Positions 8,073 through 17,748 are shown, counted from the stretch's first letter. The stretch is 64,000 nt of DNA from Capilliphycus robustus (GCF_034932365.1 NZ_JAYGHR010000071.1:1-64000); one strand, 5' to 3'. Notes: a model not told the origin generated them from the sequence alone. Program-made: numbers and translations.

Positions 8073-9262
8073 CGAAATAACTCGGCTAATTTGTTCGCTT
8101 CTGTGGTAATATTATGTTGATGATGAACTCGTTCTGCTCCGTATTTTCCCATTTCTTCGAGTTGTTCACGAGGCATTTCTAGAACAGTTTTCATGGCTGC
8201 TGTGAGTGCTTCTATGGAACCTGCGGGAACGAGCCAACCGCTTTTGTTTGGTTCGATTAATTCAGGAATTCCCGCAATATAAGTCGTTAAAGCTGGGCGT
8301 CTGAGTGCAAGTGCTTCCATTAAGACTACGGGTAAACCTTCGGCGAAACTGGGTAAAACAAAGGCTTGAGATGCTAATATTTGTTCTCGAACTTCTGCGT
8401 TTGTTGCCCAACCTGTAATTTCAATGTAATCTTCCAGATGAAGCTGGCTGATTATCGTTTCTATCTGGGGGCGTATTCCTCCGTCTCCCACAAAGACTAA
8501 TTTAAACCGAATTCCCTCAGCAGCAAGTTGGCTAGCGGCTTCAACAAGGAGTAAATGACCTTTTTGTTCACTCAAACGTCCGACACAAACAAACCGGGGT
8601 TCGTTAGGAATAGCAACAGGAGATTGTTCAAGAAATAGGTGATCAACCCCACAACGAACGACTTTAATTTTAGACCATTGTTTGTAGTCACACCAGCGAT
8701 AAAGTTGACTTTTTCCAAAAGAACTAATAGCGACAACAAAACTGGCGTTATTGATTTTTTCGGTTAAATTAATTGCTTGAGGTTTATCAAATTCTTCTGG
8801 GCCATGAACGGTAAAGCTGTAAGTTGGCCCCCCTAACGCCCGACACAGCATCGCCACAGTGGTGGAATTGGTGCCAAAATGAACATGAATGTGTTCTACA
8901 TTTGACTCTAAAAGCCATCGTAACAGCACACAGGCTTCTGCAAGATAGATGAGATGATAAAAAATACCGCGTTCTGATTTTTGACCGATTTTAAAAGCCA
9001 GTCCGATAGCAGAAAAGAAACGCAGAGGACGACGGATTTTTACCCAGAATACACTCAAGAGTAAACCGATTGCTCCGACATTCAAAATAAATCGGGTTTT
9101 AGCCAGTTCTTGTTTATCGGCTTCGTCTACGAGTTCGTCTTCTATGGAGCGAATGGAAAACCGAAAAACTTCTATTCCAGTCGCTTCTACAGCCAATATT
9201 TCCCGACGGATAAAACTATGGCTAACTTTGGGATATAGGTTAACGAGGTAGGCTATTTTCAT
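8054..9262 (-). CDS. Glycosyltransferase family 4, exopolysaccharide type
   Basis: This is a retaining GT-B glycosyltransferase of 402 aa. The N-terminal acceptor half begins MKIAYLVNLYPKVSHSFIRR, like colanic-acid type enzymes. The C-terminal nucleotide-sugar half shows FVCVGRLSEQKGH, then the E-x7-E motif in FAEGLPVVLMEAL. It lies beside a GT2 enzyme and upstream of export genes, which fits synthesis of a surface polysaccharide. The sugar donor is unknown. A tandem repeat array separates it from the next gene. Confidence 0.88.
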   Translation of the reverse strand: MKIAYLVNLYPKVSHSFIRREILAVEATGIEVFRFSIRSIEDELVDEADKQELAKTRFILNVGAIGLLLSVFWVKIRRPLRFFSAIGLAFKIGQKSERGIFYHLIYLAEACVLLRWLLESNVEHIHVHFGTNSTTVAMLCRALGGPTYSFTVHGPEEFDKPQAINLTEKINNASFVVAISSFGKSQLYRWCDYKQWSKIKVVRCGVDHLFLEQSPVAIPNEPRFVCVGRLSEQKGHLLLVEAASQLAAEGIRFKLVFVGDGGIRPQIETIISQLHLEDYIEITGWATNAEVREQILASQAFVLPSFAEGLPVVLMEALALRRPALTTYIAGIPELIEPNKSGWLVPAGSIEALTAAMKTVLEMPREQLEEMGKYGAERVHHQHNITTEANKLAELFRQVRQQ

Positions 9263-9290
9263 CTATCAATATTTACTCTTTACTGTTGAC

Positions 9291-9690
9291 TGTTAGAGGG
9301 CGGGTTTAGGTAGAATATTGGCGAGACAGACAGGCTTTGTGCGGAACCCGCCCCTACGTTGAACCCTACTCTCTGTTAGAGGGCGGGTTGATGTAGAATA
9401 TTGGCGAGAAATGCAGTATTGTGCGGAACCCGCCCCTACGTTGAACCCTACTCTCTGTTAGAGGGCGGGTTTAGGTAGAATATTGGCGAGACAGACAGGC
9501 TTTGTGTGAAACTCGCTTTACGTTGAACCCTACTCTCTGTTAGAGGGCGGGTTTAGGTAGAATATTGGCGAGACAGACAGGCTTTGTGTGAAACTCGCCC
9601 CTACGTTGAACCCTACTCTCTGTTAGAGGGCGGGTTTAGGTAGAATATTGGCGAGACAGACAGGCTTTGTGTGAAACTCGCCCCTACTTT
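9291..9690. repeat. Tandem array, five units of 82-83 bp
   Basis: Five near-identical units start at TGTTAGAGGGCGGGTT and end CGCCCCTAC-GTTGAACCCTACTCTC. Starts are at about 9291, 9374, 9456, 9538 and 9621. Each unit is an imperfect inverted repeat: GGGCGGGTT near the start pairs with AACCCGCCC (or the decayed AACTCGCCC) near the end, around a conserved loop. Unit 2 has a diverged loop; unit 3 lost bases. The last unit runs into the stop codon of the GT2 gene. Confidence 0.93.
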
Positions 9691-10892
9691 GAACTTACTT
9701 TGACTTGATCTCGTTCTGTTCTAACCCATTCTTTTTCGCGTTTAACGAGGAAACCGAAATATAAGGGAATTTTCCAAAGGATGTAGAAGGGTACACTCAG
9801 TAAAGTCCAACCCGAAATGCGCTCTCGACCATATTTCGCCCAAGCTGCTAAAATGGCGATCAGCATCAGTCCGCCTGCAATAGCGCTGAAGAGAGCAGGT
9901 AGCCAGGATAACCCAAAAATTCCGGCTATTATTGCGATGATTGTCACGACTAACCACAACATGACGAGTAGAGATAACGGTGGTACAAATAGATCTAAAG
10001 CCATCACGAATAGGTCTAGTCGTTTTTGTTGCAGGGAAGCTTTTAGGAGTCGGGGAACTTGAGTTTGGATGGTTTGTAGATGTCCGTGTTCCCAACGGGT
10101 TCTTTGTTTGATGGCGGCTTGTTGTTGTTGGGGCAGAATCCCTGTAACTCGCCCTTGAGGACAGTATAAAGGGGGATGACCTGCGATCGCTAAATCGACT
10201 CCAAGCTGCATATCTTCGACAATATTACCACTGGCAACGCTAACTTCACGAATAATTGACCAGGGAAAAGCCATTCCGGTTCCAGTTAAAGCACAGGGAA
10301 AATTCAGGCGTTCGAGTCCTTGAGGGCGGACTTGATTTTTGACGAGAAAAGCTAAGGCTGAGATCGAATCTTTGGGAGTCGGTTGCTCAGGAATTTCCAT
10401 CAAGTATAACGCTTGTACGGGTCTTTGTGTCGCGATCGCTTTTTGGGTAATTTGTTCGAGGGTTCCGGGTTCAACTCGACAGTCTGCATCCACCATGACG
10501 ACAACTTCAGGCGGGTTTTCAGCTAAAAACTTTAAGCCATAGTCTAAAGCATAGCCTTTTCCGCGTTGATCGAGGCTATGACGTTCGAGAACGGTGACTC
10601 CGGTTTGACGAGCAATTTCGGCGGTTTTATCGGTACAATTATCAGCAATGACGACAATTTGATCATTGGTTTTTAATTGAGGTAATAACGGTTCAATTGT
10701 CGCGAAAATTCCCAATTCTTCATTATGCGCTGGAATTAAAACAGTAACTTGGGGTTGTAAGTTTTGAGACTTTGATAATTGATTAGATAAAGGGGTGAAA
10801 AATGCTAAAACACATTCAAGAAAAAACACTAAAATTGGCATGGACAATCCTAGTGTTATCCCCAATAGGATTATGATGAATAAGTCGCTCAC
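9684..10892 (-). CDS. Membrane glycosyltransferase family 2
   Basis: This is an inverting GT-A glycosyltransferase of 402 aa with one N-terminal membrane segment (residues about 5-30) and a hydrophobic C-terminal pair (about 290-370). The catalytic domain shows TVLIPAHNEELG, VVMVDADCRVEPG (the DxD site) and QRTRWEHGH, the Q-x-x-R-W signature of processive or membrane-associated enzymes. It likely builds a cell-surface polysaccharide with the neighbouring GT4 and the SLBB/Wzc pair. Its stop codon lies inside the tandem array, so its last codons may derive from the repeat. Confidence 0.9.
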   Translation of the reverse strand: MSDLFIIILLGITLGLSMPILVFFLECVLAFFTPLSNQLSKSQNLQPQVTVLIPAHNEELGIFATIEPLLPQLKTNDQIVVIADNCTDKTAEIARQTGVTVLERHSLDQRGKGYALDYGLKFLAENPPEVVVMVDADCRVEPGTLEQITQKAIATQRPVQALYLMEIPEQPTPKDSISALAFLVKNQVRPQGLERLNFPCALTGTGMAFPWSIIREVSVASGNIVEDMQLGVDLAIAGHPPLYCPQGRVTGILPQQQQAAIKQRTRWEHGHLQTIQTQVPRLLKASLQQKRLDLFVMALDLFVPPLSLLVMLWLVVTIIAIIAGIFGLSWLPALFSAIAGGLMLIAILAAWAKYGRERISGWTLLSVPFYILWKIPLYFGFLVKREKEWVRTERDQVKVSSK

Positions 10893-11401
10893 GATTTACC
10901 TCGGAATCCGCCTCTGCTTTTAAATTTTATCAGGTAAAATTTCTACTGACAAGATGATAGATTTCGCTGAAAGTTCATCAATACTGTGAATTGAGCGTTT
11001 TGCTCCGAAGTATTTAGGCCAGTGGGAGTCAAGAGTAGAGCTTTACAAAAACTTTAATTAAAGCCCAAAAATTTTACAATTTCTTGACATCCGGGGGTAA
11101 AAAGCATCACCCAATAGGCTCAGGCTGGGAAGTTTGATCAGGAATTGATCCAGATGCGATCGGCCAAGACTAGGGGATAAAAACAACGAGCCGTGTTGAA
11201 ATTCTGGCATAAAGGGCTGACGATCGTTAGGGAGAAAGACTATACTGGTTCGGTAGAAATCAACGAATAGTGAGGGCAGCCTGATGCCTGGTTCGGAAGT
11301 CAGAGCAGAGGAAATCTCGGATCAAATGTTGAGGATAGCCAAACAGCTCTTGAATAACAATGAGGGTGCAGGTCTCAAATCATTTCTTGAAACAAGGAAC
11401 A
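10893..11401. other. Intergenic region before the polysaccharide export genes
   Basis: This divergent region lies between GT2 and the SLBB gene. Candidate promoter parts are visible: a TTGACA at 11084 without a clear -10 partner, and a TATACT at 11241 with a weak CTGACG 18 bases upstream. A long 5' leader would precede the SLBB start. No ORF with coding character is seen. Confidence 0.4.
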
Positions 11402-12829
11402 ATGCTAATTCAATCGCTTGGCAAATCTGTCACCAGCCTAACGCTACTGACAATTATCAGCTTGAATCTACAGTTACCCGTTCTTGCTCAGAATCAACCT
11501 CAGACTTCCCCAGCCAATCAGACAACCAATCCGACTGCGATACCCCAACTCGATGGAACGTATAATCTCGGTACGGGTGATCAACTGCGGCTTGATGTGT
11601 TCGGGGTTGACAAGTATAGCGGACAATATCTCGTTTTAACGGATGGAACCCTGAACTTACCAGGAATTGGGACGGTTCAAGTACAAGGACTAACATTACC
11701 CCAAGCTCAAGCGAGAATCTCGGAGCGATATGCCGCTTTACTCAAACAGCCCGTTATTACCCTAAGTTTAATCGCCTTTCGTCCGGTACAAGTTGCCATT
11801 TCAGGCGAAGTGAACCGTCCAGGGTCTTATCGAATGGCTGGAGTTACAGGTCAAGCCGGAGGCGGTGATGGACAACTTCCCCGAGTCACCCAGGCGATTC
11901 AGTTAGCCGGAGGTTTAACTCAAGCGGCGGATTTAAGTCGGATTCAGCTTCGACGGGTTACAGCAACGGGTTCTGTCGTGACGTTGAACCTGGAAGAATT
12001 ACTCCAACAAGGAAATTTGAGTCAAGACCCGATTTTATTGGATGGGGATAGTCTCTACATTCCAACGGCGGTTAGTATTGATTCGTCGCAAATTCGTCAA
12101 ATTGTTTCATCGGGTTTAGTTTCTCAAGAGTACGAACCGTTACAAGTGGTCGTCGTCGGACAAGTGTTTCGTCCGGGAGTTTACACCGTTAGTGCAGAAA
12201 ATGATAACTCAGATCCGCCCACAGTCACCCGAGCGATTCAAATTGCAGGGGGAATTACGAACTTAGCCGATATTCGCAATATTGAAGTGCGTCGGATTAC
12301 CCGAACCGGTTTACAAACGACTCAAATTAATCTCTGGGAACTCTTGCAATCGGGTGATCCGAATCAAGATCCGTTTTTGCAAGAAGGGGATACGATTATT
12401 ATTCCCACTGCTTCGGAGATTAATCCGGCGGAGGTCGAAGCCTTGGCGACAGCCAGTTTTGCTCCAGCCACGATTAATGTCAATGTGGTTGGGGAGGTCG
12501 TCGATCCTGGTATCTTGCAAGTTCCTCCAAATACGCCTCTCAATCAAGCGATACTTGCGGCGGGGGGATTTGATAGTGTTCGCGCTAGTAAAACAGAGGT
12601 AGAATTAATTCGCTTAAAGCCCGATGGTACAGTGATTCGGGAGAACATTATTGTTGATTTAGCCCAGGGAATTAATGACCAAAATAATCCGGTGCTACGG
12701 AATAACGATATCGTCGTGGTCAGTCGAAAGGGTTTAACTCGTTTTGCAGATTCCACATCAGAATTTTTCAGACCAGTAAGGGATATTATCACCCTGGGTG
12801 CATTTCTGAGATTGTTTGGGGGTAATTAA
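11402..12829 (+). CDS. SLBB-domain polysaccharide export protein (Wza-like)
   Basis: This is the outer-membrane/periplasmic export protein of a Wzy-type polysaccharide pathway. An N-terminal signal peptide (SLTLLTIISLNLQLPVLAQ) is followed by a polysaccharide-export domain (YNLGTGDQLRLDVFG). Three SLBB-type repeats follow, recognisable by the recurring VxGEVxRPGxYxxxxxxGxTxxxAIxxAGG pattern: IAFRPVQVAISGEVNRPG, VVVVGQVFRPGVYTV and NVNVVGEVVDPG. It is 475 aa from the chosen ATG; an earlier in-frame ATG adds 14 residues before the signal. It is directly upstream of a Wzc-like gene in the same direction (171-base gap), the usual export pair. Confidence 0.9.
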   Translation: MLIQSLGKSVTSLTLLTIISLNLQLPVLAQNQPQTSPANQTTNPTAIPQLDGTYNLGTGDQLRLDVFGVDKYSGQYLVLTDGTLNLPGIGTVQVQGLTLPQAQARISERYAALLKQPVITLSLIAFRPVQVAISGEVNRPGSYRMAGVTGQAGGGDGQLPRVTQAIQLAGGLTQAADLSRIQLRRVTATGSVVTLNLEELLQQGNLSQDPILLDGDSLYIPTAVSIDSSQIRQIVSSGLVSQEYEPLQVVVVGQVFRPGVYTVSAENDNSDPPTVTRAIQIAGGITNLADIRNIEVRRITRTGLQTTQINLWELLQSGDPNQDPFLQEGDTIIIPTASEINPAEVEALATASFAPATINVNVVGEVVDPGILQVPPNTPLNQAILAAGGFDSVRASKTEVELIRLKPDGTVIRENIIVDLAQGINDQNNPVLRNNDIVVVSRKGLTRFADSTSEFFRPVRDIITLGAFLRLFGGN

Positions 12830-13000
12830 TCATCCGGCTTAACGGGGAAATCTCTCTCTAGAGTCTCTGAGATTGACCATTAGAAAAGCAGATGATCGTC
12901 AACAGTTTTGAGAATCTCTAGCATCGCAGCCCCATCAAAAGTGCTGTCATTCAAATATCCACTGATAAGATAGAGTAAGGCTATTTCAAGTTAGGTAATT

Positions 13001-15262
13001 ATGCAGCGTGATACTGTAGCATTCGACTCGGGCGAGCTAAAAGCTTCACAATTTTCTGAGGAGACAGAGGAGACAACGGCTTCGTCTCAGGGTGGGTTAA
13101 ATCTAGGCCCACTGTTAAGAACGATTCAACGGAAAATCCTGTTAATTGTCGGCCTGACTGGGGCTGCGGGAATGGCAGCGAATCATTATTTGATTCAAGA
13201 GCCGACTGCAACTTATCAGGGTCACTTTCAGATGTTAGTTGAACCCGTTAGCTCAACGGATAAATTGGCCGATCCCTTAACATTAACGAGAACCCAGGGA
13301 AACCCGAATGAGAATCTGTTTAACCTGGATTATCCCACTCAGTTACAGATTTTGCAAAGTCCAAAAATTTTAGATGAGATTGTCAACCAAGTTCAAGCTG
13401 AATATCCTAAGTTTAGCCTCCAAGACATTCAAAAAAACTTAACGGTAGAGCGTTTAGCGGGAGAAAATAAGAGATTTGACGTCACTAAAATCCTGGAAAT
13501 CAAATATCAAGGTTCCGATCCCGATATCGTTGAACGGGTTTTAGAGGAAACGGCAAAACGATATGAAAAATACAGTGTAGAGGAACGCAGTAGTGGTATT
13601 CAGGAAGGCGTTAAATTTATTGATGCTCAACTTCCGGATTTAGAAAAACGGGTCAATAGCTATCAAACTGAACTGCAAAACTTACAACAAGATAACCAAC
13701 TGGTTAATCCCGAAACTCGCGCTCAGGAATTATATGAACAAATTCAAGTGTTGGAGACTCAAAGTAACGAAGCACAAAGACTACTTCAGGAGTTAAGAAC
13801 GCAGTACGTTAACTTGCAAGCCCAACTCAATTTTACACCAAATGAAGCTTTAGCTGCATCGGCTTTGAGTGAAGCCCCAAATCGAACTCAGTTGTTGGCA
13901 AGTTTAGCAGAAATAGAAAGAGAAATTGCTAAACAATCAGCCGTGTATAACGACAATACACCCGAAATGCAATTGCTCCTCCAGCAACGAGCAAATATAC
14001 AACAACTCCTCGATCAAGAAACCCAACAAGTCTTAGGAGAAAACTCAGCCAATATCTCCCCTAATTCCTCTGTTTTAGGATTTCAAAGTTCAATTCGTCA
14101 GCAATTAATTTCCCAGCTTGTTGACGTGAGTAATCAAATAGAAATGCTAGAAGTGCGTCTAGCAGGACTGCAAGAATCCCAGTCTAGATTTGAGCGACAA
14201 GCTCAAGTTCTTCCGAGCATTTCTCGTCGATATGCCGAGCTACAACAAAAACTAGAATTAGCCAACGGAAACCTGAAGCGATTTTTAGAACAACGGGAAA
14301 AGTTACTACTAGAATCTGCTCAAGATAACGTACCTTGGCAAGTGATTTCTCGGCCTCAAATTGAGGAAACGATAGAAGATAACAGTCAACAAACCCTAAT
14401 GATGGGTATAGTTGGAGGCTTAGTGGCGGGGCTGGTATTGGCGATTTTACTGGAAAAACTTCAAAATATTTTCTACACGATTGACGATCTAAAAGGATCA
14501 GTAAAACATCCGATGTTAGGGATTATTCCCCGTCAAAAAAGAAAATCTGTTTTTGAGTTATTTAGCAATTCTCAACAGAAACAGTCTCGATTTATGGATG
14601 CTTTTGATGTCCTTTATGCTAATGTCCGTTTTCTGTATGGGGATTCTTCTTTACGTTCTTTGGCAGTGTGTTCAGCCGAATCTGGAGACGGAAAATCCAC
14701 CGTTGCTTTACACTTAGCCCAAACAATCGCCAGTATGGGGCAGAAAGTGTTAATTGTCGATGCTAATTTACGTCATCCTCAACTGCATCAAAGCTTAGGC
14801 TTACCCAATCAAAAAGGACTCAGCAATCTTCTCACCGATAACCGCATTGCTCCGAGTATTCTCATCCAACAGTCGCAGATGGCGGATAACCTGTTTGCTC
14901 TGACCGCCGGGACTCCCACAGCCGCCGCGATTAAGTTGTTAGGTTCGGCTCAGATGCGGCATATCGTTGATGAATTGCAAAAAACCTTCGACCTGGTAAT
15001 TTACGATACTCCTCAACTGCGAGACTACACTGATGCCAGTTTCTTATCCGGACATCTGGATGGTCTGCTCTTAGTAGTGGGAATTGCTAAAACCCATCAA
15101 TCCGTCACTAAAGACGTATTAGCTCAACTCGACAAGTTTCATCTCCCCTGTCTAGGTGTGGTGGCGAACCACGCCAAGAAGGGTCAAGCCTCCACAAACC
15201 CTCCTTACTTATTGCAAACGATGCCTGTCCACAAAACAGAAGAGGTTGAGCAGTTAATTTGA
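13001..15262 (+). CDS. Wzc-like polysaccharide chain-length regulator / tyrosine-kinase-like protein
   Basis: This 753-aa inner-membrane protein fuses a Wzz domain with a BY-kinase domain. A first membrane segment (about 45-65) is followed by a long periplasmic coiled-coil region (about 200-440, rich in Q, L and E). A second membrane segment lies at about 468-486, then a cytoplasmic ATPase with Walker A SAESGDGKST (about 561), Walker A' VLIVDANLRHP and Walker B DLVIYDTPQ. The C-terminal tail lacks an obvious tyrosine cluster (one Tyr in PPYLLQ), so autophosphorylation as in E. coli Wzc is uncertain. It partners with the SLBB protein to assemble and export surface polysaccharide. Confidence 0.9.
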   Translation: MQRDTVAFDSGELKASQFSEETEETTASSQGGLNLGPLLRTIQRKILLIVGLTGAAGMAANHYLIQEPTATYQGHFQMLVEPVSSTDKLADPLTLTRTQGNPNENLFNLDYPTQLQILQSPKILDEIVNQVQAEYPKFSLQDIQKNLTVERLAGENKRFDVTKILEIKYQGSDPDIVERVLEETAKRYEKYSVEERSSGIQEGVKFIDAQLPDLEKRVNSYQTELQNLQQDNQLVNPETRAQELYEQIQVLETQSNEAQRLLQELRTQYVNLQAQLNFTPNEALAASALSEAPNRTQLLASLAEIEREIAKQSAVYNDNTPEMQLLLQQRANIQQLLDQETQQVLGENSANISPNSSVLGFQSSIRQQLISQLVDVSNQIEMLEVRLAGLQESQSRFERQAQVLPSISRRYAELQQKLELANGNLKRFLEQREKLLLESAQDNVPWQVISRPQIEETIEDNSQQTLMMGIVGGLVAGLVLAILLEKLQNIFYTIDDLKGSVKHPMLGIIPRQKRKSVFELFSNSQQKQSRFMDAFDVLYANVRFLYGDSSLRSLAVCSAESGDGKSTVALHLAQTIASMGQKVLIVDANLRHPQLHQSLGLPNQKGLSNLLTDNRIAPSILIQQSQMADNLFALTAGTPTAAAIKLLGSAQMRHIVDELQKTFDLVIYDTPQLRDYTDASFLSGHLDGLLLVVGIAKTHQSVTKDVLAQLDKFHLPCLGVVANHAKKGQASTNPPYLLQTMPVHKTEEVEQLI

Positions 15263-15286
15263 TCTCAATCGAACCTGAATTCAAAG

Positions 15287-15352
15287 ATGGCTCAGACTCA
15301 ACTGATCAACCCGTCAAAATCTCTTCTGTCCCGTTTATTACGACTAAGAAGG
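15287..15352 (+). other. Possible 5' end of a small ORF interrupted by an IS remnant
   Basis: A start codon follows the Wzc-like gene and reads MAQTQLINPSKSLLSRLLRLRR before the IS-derived element begins. Removing the element (15353-15726) joins this in frame to LLMKLLSDQAPQDPQ and on to a stop that overlaps the end of argJ, a total of 66 codons. The long open frame through the element itself has no coding character. The in-frame match could be chance. Confidence 0.3.
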
Positions 15353-15726
15353 TTGACATCCTCTCCTCCCTTTAGGGAGAAGATTCCTCACCACGCCACC
15401 TTTAACGGGTGGTCGCTGAATGGGGTTGACGCTTCTCAGGACGCTGCTTCAATAACCGGAGTCTTATGCCTTCCTCCACGTCCGTTTCAAGTCTCAGAAT
15501 GTCCTCCCGCGACTATTAACAAATCTTGTTTTTGTTTGTCTGTGTCTTCAAGTTTGATTTTCTCATTGACTTTAAGACTTCCCTTGTTCTGCCCTCAACT
15601 AAAGGAGTTCCAACCTAATCTTCTATTCTGTAGTATTTATGGGACAAGGCGGGTTTTTCAACCTCTTTGATTTTACCATAAAAGTCGCCCTTAAGGGCGA
15701 GGCTTGTATCCCAATTTTTTGGTCAT
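15353..15726 (-). mobile_element. IS200/IS605-derived non-autonomous remnant A
   Basis: This 374-bp element has ends typical of cyanobacterial IS605-type elements. One end is TTGACATCC with a CTCCCTTTAGGGAG hairpin; the other has the hairpin GCCCTTAAGGGC followed by GAGGCTTGTATCCCA and TTTTTTGGTCAT. The same ends are found in element B 2 kb away. No transposase frame remains between them. The orientation (transposase direction) is inferred as minus from end order. Confidence 0.7.
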
Positions 15727-15838
15727 CTGCTTATGAAACTTTTGTCTGATCAAGCTCCACAAGACCCGCAAATCAAGAACAAATTTCAAACCAAGTCTGA
15801 CGGTAACAGGCTAGCCTCTGGAGAATTCCAGTCAACTT

Positions 15839-17080
15839 TTAAGTCGTATACTCGGCGTTAATTTTCACGTAGTCATAGCTCAAGTCACATCCCCAAGCTT
15901 TTCCGACACCCGAACCGGAACCCAACTGCACTTGAATCAAAACCGTATCACTCTTGAGATATTCCCCGGCGGCGGCTCGCTTCAAATACTCACTGGCGGC
16001 GGCTCGTTCAAAGGGTAGAGGTTGACCGTTTTCCATTAAAACAAAATCACCCAATTGAATTCGCAATTCTTCTTGCTTGAAACTCACCCCGGCACGTCCG
16101 GCGGCGGCGGCAATTCGTCCCCAATTCGGATCACGGCCAAAAATGGCTGATTTCACCAGGGATGAACCCACAATAGTTTTTGCCACTTGACTTGCTGCGG
16201 CTTCATCGGATGCTCCAGTGACTTGCACTTCAATCAAACAAGTCGCCCCTTCCCCGTCCCGAGCGACGGCTTTCGCTAAATGTTCACAAACCGTCGTCAA
16301 CATCGCTTCGAGTTGATCGGCTTCCGGCCCTCTACCCGTAATCGCCGGGGTGCGAGATTGACCATTGGCTAAAGCAATCAAAGTATCATTGGTGCTGGTA
16401 TCGCCATCAACGGTAATTTGATTAAAGCTGCGATTGGCGGCTCGACTCAACATTTCTTGCCACAAGGGAGGCGACACCGCCGCATCACAAGTCACAAATG
16501 CCAACATCGTCGCCATATTCGGGTGAATCATCCCAGACCCTTTAGAAATCCCCCCAATGCGAACCGGGCGATCGCCAAACATCGTTTCTAGGGCGATAGA
16601 TTTTGTAACTAAATCGGTCGTAATAATTGCACGAGCGGCTGCATCCCCGCCTGTCTCGGAAGCTTGCGCCACTAGCTCAGGAATAGCAGCTTTGAGAGCA
16701 TCCATTTTAATGCGCTGACCGATTACCCCTGTTGAAGCGAGTAAAACCGATTCCGGGTCAATATTCAAGGCTTGAGCGAGGACTTGAGCGCTTTCAACGG
16801 CATCTACGCAACCCTGTTCTCCTGTAGCGGCATTCGCTTGTCCTGCGTTGCACAAAATGGCTCTAGCGCCAAGTCGTGCTTGCAGTTGCTGACGGCAATA
16901 ATCGACACAGGCGGCTCGGACTTGAGAAGTCGTAAACACTCCTGCCGCGATCGCATCAACCTCCGATAAGATTAAAGCCAAATCCGGCGCTCCCGATGGT
17001 TTCAATCCTGCTACGATTCCAGAGGCTTTGTATCCTCTCGGTGCCGTTATCCCCCCTGAAATCTCAGTCCAATCTGACAT
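15839..17080 (-). CDS. argJ: Bifunctional glutamate N-acetyltransferase / amino-acid acetyltransferase ArgJ
   Basis: ArgJ recycles acetyl groups in arginine synthesis, moving acetyl from N-acetylornithine to glutamate. The 413-aa precursor is self-cleaved before the nucleophilic Thr in NMATMLAFVTCDAA. GVFTTSQVRAACVDYCR, ASTGVIGQRI, DGDTSTNDTLIALANG and GRDPNWGRIAAAAGRAG are family marks. The start MSDWTEISGG follows AAAGGGG. Oddity: near the C-terminus a nine-residue unit, RAAASEYLK then RAAAGEYLK, is duplicated in tandem (27-base repeat, with few differences); normal ArgJ has it once. Confidence 0.95.
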   Translation of the reverse strand: MSDWTEISGGITAPRGYKASGIVAGLKPSGAPDLALILSEVDAIAAGVFTTSQVRAACVDYCRQQLQARLGARAILCNAGQANAATGEQGCVDAVESAQVLAQALNIDPESVLLASTGVIGQRIKMDALKAAIPELVAQASETGGDAAARAIITTDLVTKSIALETMFGDRPVRIGGISKGSGMIHPNMATMLAFVTCDAAVSPPLWQEMLSRAANRSFNQITVDGDTSTNDTLIALANGQSRTPAITGRGPEADQLEAMLTTVCEHLAKAVARDGEGATCLIEVQVTGASDEAAASQVAKTIVGSSLVKSAIFGRDPNWGRIAAAAGRAGVSFKQEELRIQLGDFVLMENGQPLPFERAAASEYLKRAAAGEYLKSDTVLIQVQLGSGSGVGKAWGCDLSYDYVKINAEYTT

Positions 17081-17274
17081 GGTTTCCCCTTTCTCTGTCG
17101 CTTCCAACAGAGGCGATTAGCGTTTCAAGCCCCATATTATACAGTGAACAGTGAACAGTTATCAGCGCAAACTTGCGACGGGCGCGGTTTCCGCCAGAAG
17201 CACAGTTTGTAAGAGAGTGACCAGGGAACAGGTTACAGGTTACAGGTTACAGGGAATATTCATAATTGATAACT
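17081..17274. repeat. Short direct repeats upstream of argJ
   Basis: The stretch holds ACAGTGAACAGTGAACAGTTATCAG-like and GGTTACAGGTTACAGG repeats of 7-9 bases. No ORF is seen. Together with element B and its flank this makes a 668-base gene-free stretch between argJ and the 64-aa genes. Confidence 0.7.
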
Positions 17275-17667
17275 TTGACACTCCCACGCCTTAAAAGGCG
17301 GGGATTCTTGGTTCAGCGAGTCCACTTAATATAAATAAGTTTCCTTATTTATACCAGAGACGGATCTCTCCCCAAACGTTTTACTCCATTCCAGAAGCCT
17401 GTTTCCGAATGCCCTTCGGTACAGTTTGAAACCCTAAAAAAACTCTTGGTTTCTCTGGTACTTGGTGCTTGTACGCGCAGCGTTGCCGCAGGCTAGTTTT
17501 TACCTTCTCAAGCGTTCCTGAGAAGAACCCCATAACTTCAGTTTTCAAGGTTCGTTGCCTTTTCGGCGACTGGGTTTTTCGCGTGGTTGATTACCCTTTC
17601 CACGTCTATAATTCTAACATAAAAGTCGCCCTAAAGGACGAGGCTTGTATCCCAGTTTTTCGGTCAT
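17275..17667 (-). mobile_element. IS200/IS605-derived non-autonomous remnant B
   Basis: This 393-bp element has the same plan as remnant A. One end starts TTGACACTCC with the hairpin CGCCTTAAAAGGCG and GGGATTC; the other end is AAGTCGCCCTAAAGGACGAG, then GCTTGTATCCCA and TTTTTCGGTCAT. The interior differs from A and contains TTGCCTTTTCGGCGACTGGG. There is no intact transposase frame. Two such remnants flank argJ in the same orientation. Confidence 0.7.
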
Positions 17668-17748
17668 TAAAATCCCCACTATAGCAGGTGCTACGGTGGG
17701 GCGATTGGGGTTTAATTGTACACAAAGCAATCTCTTGTGGAGGTTTAA

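Noticed and set aside
9291..9690. Regular repeats that might be read as a CRISPR array
   Set aside because: The whole 82-83-bp unit repeats, with no unique spacers between short identical repeats, and no cas genes are present. It is a tandem array of palindromic units. The same applies to the arrays at 34.9, 42.1 and 45.1 kb.
15287..15670. Open frame of 127 codons after the Wzc-like gene
   Set aside because: Most of it runs through the IS605-type remnant A and has no coding character; only the first 22 codons could belong to a gene.
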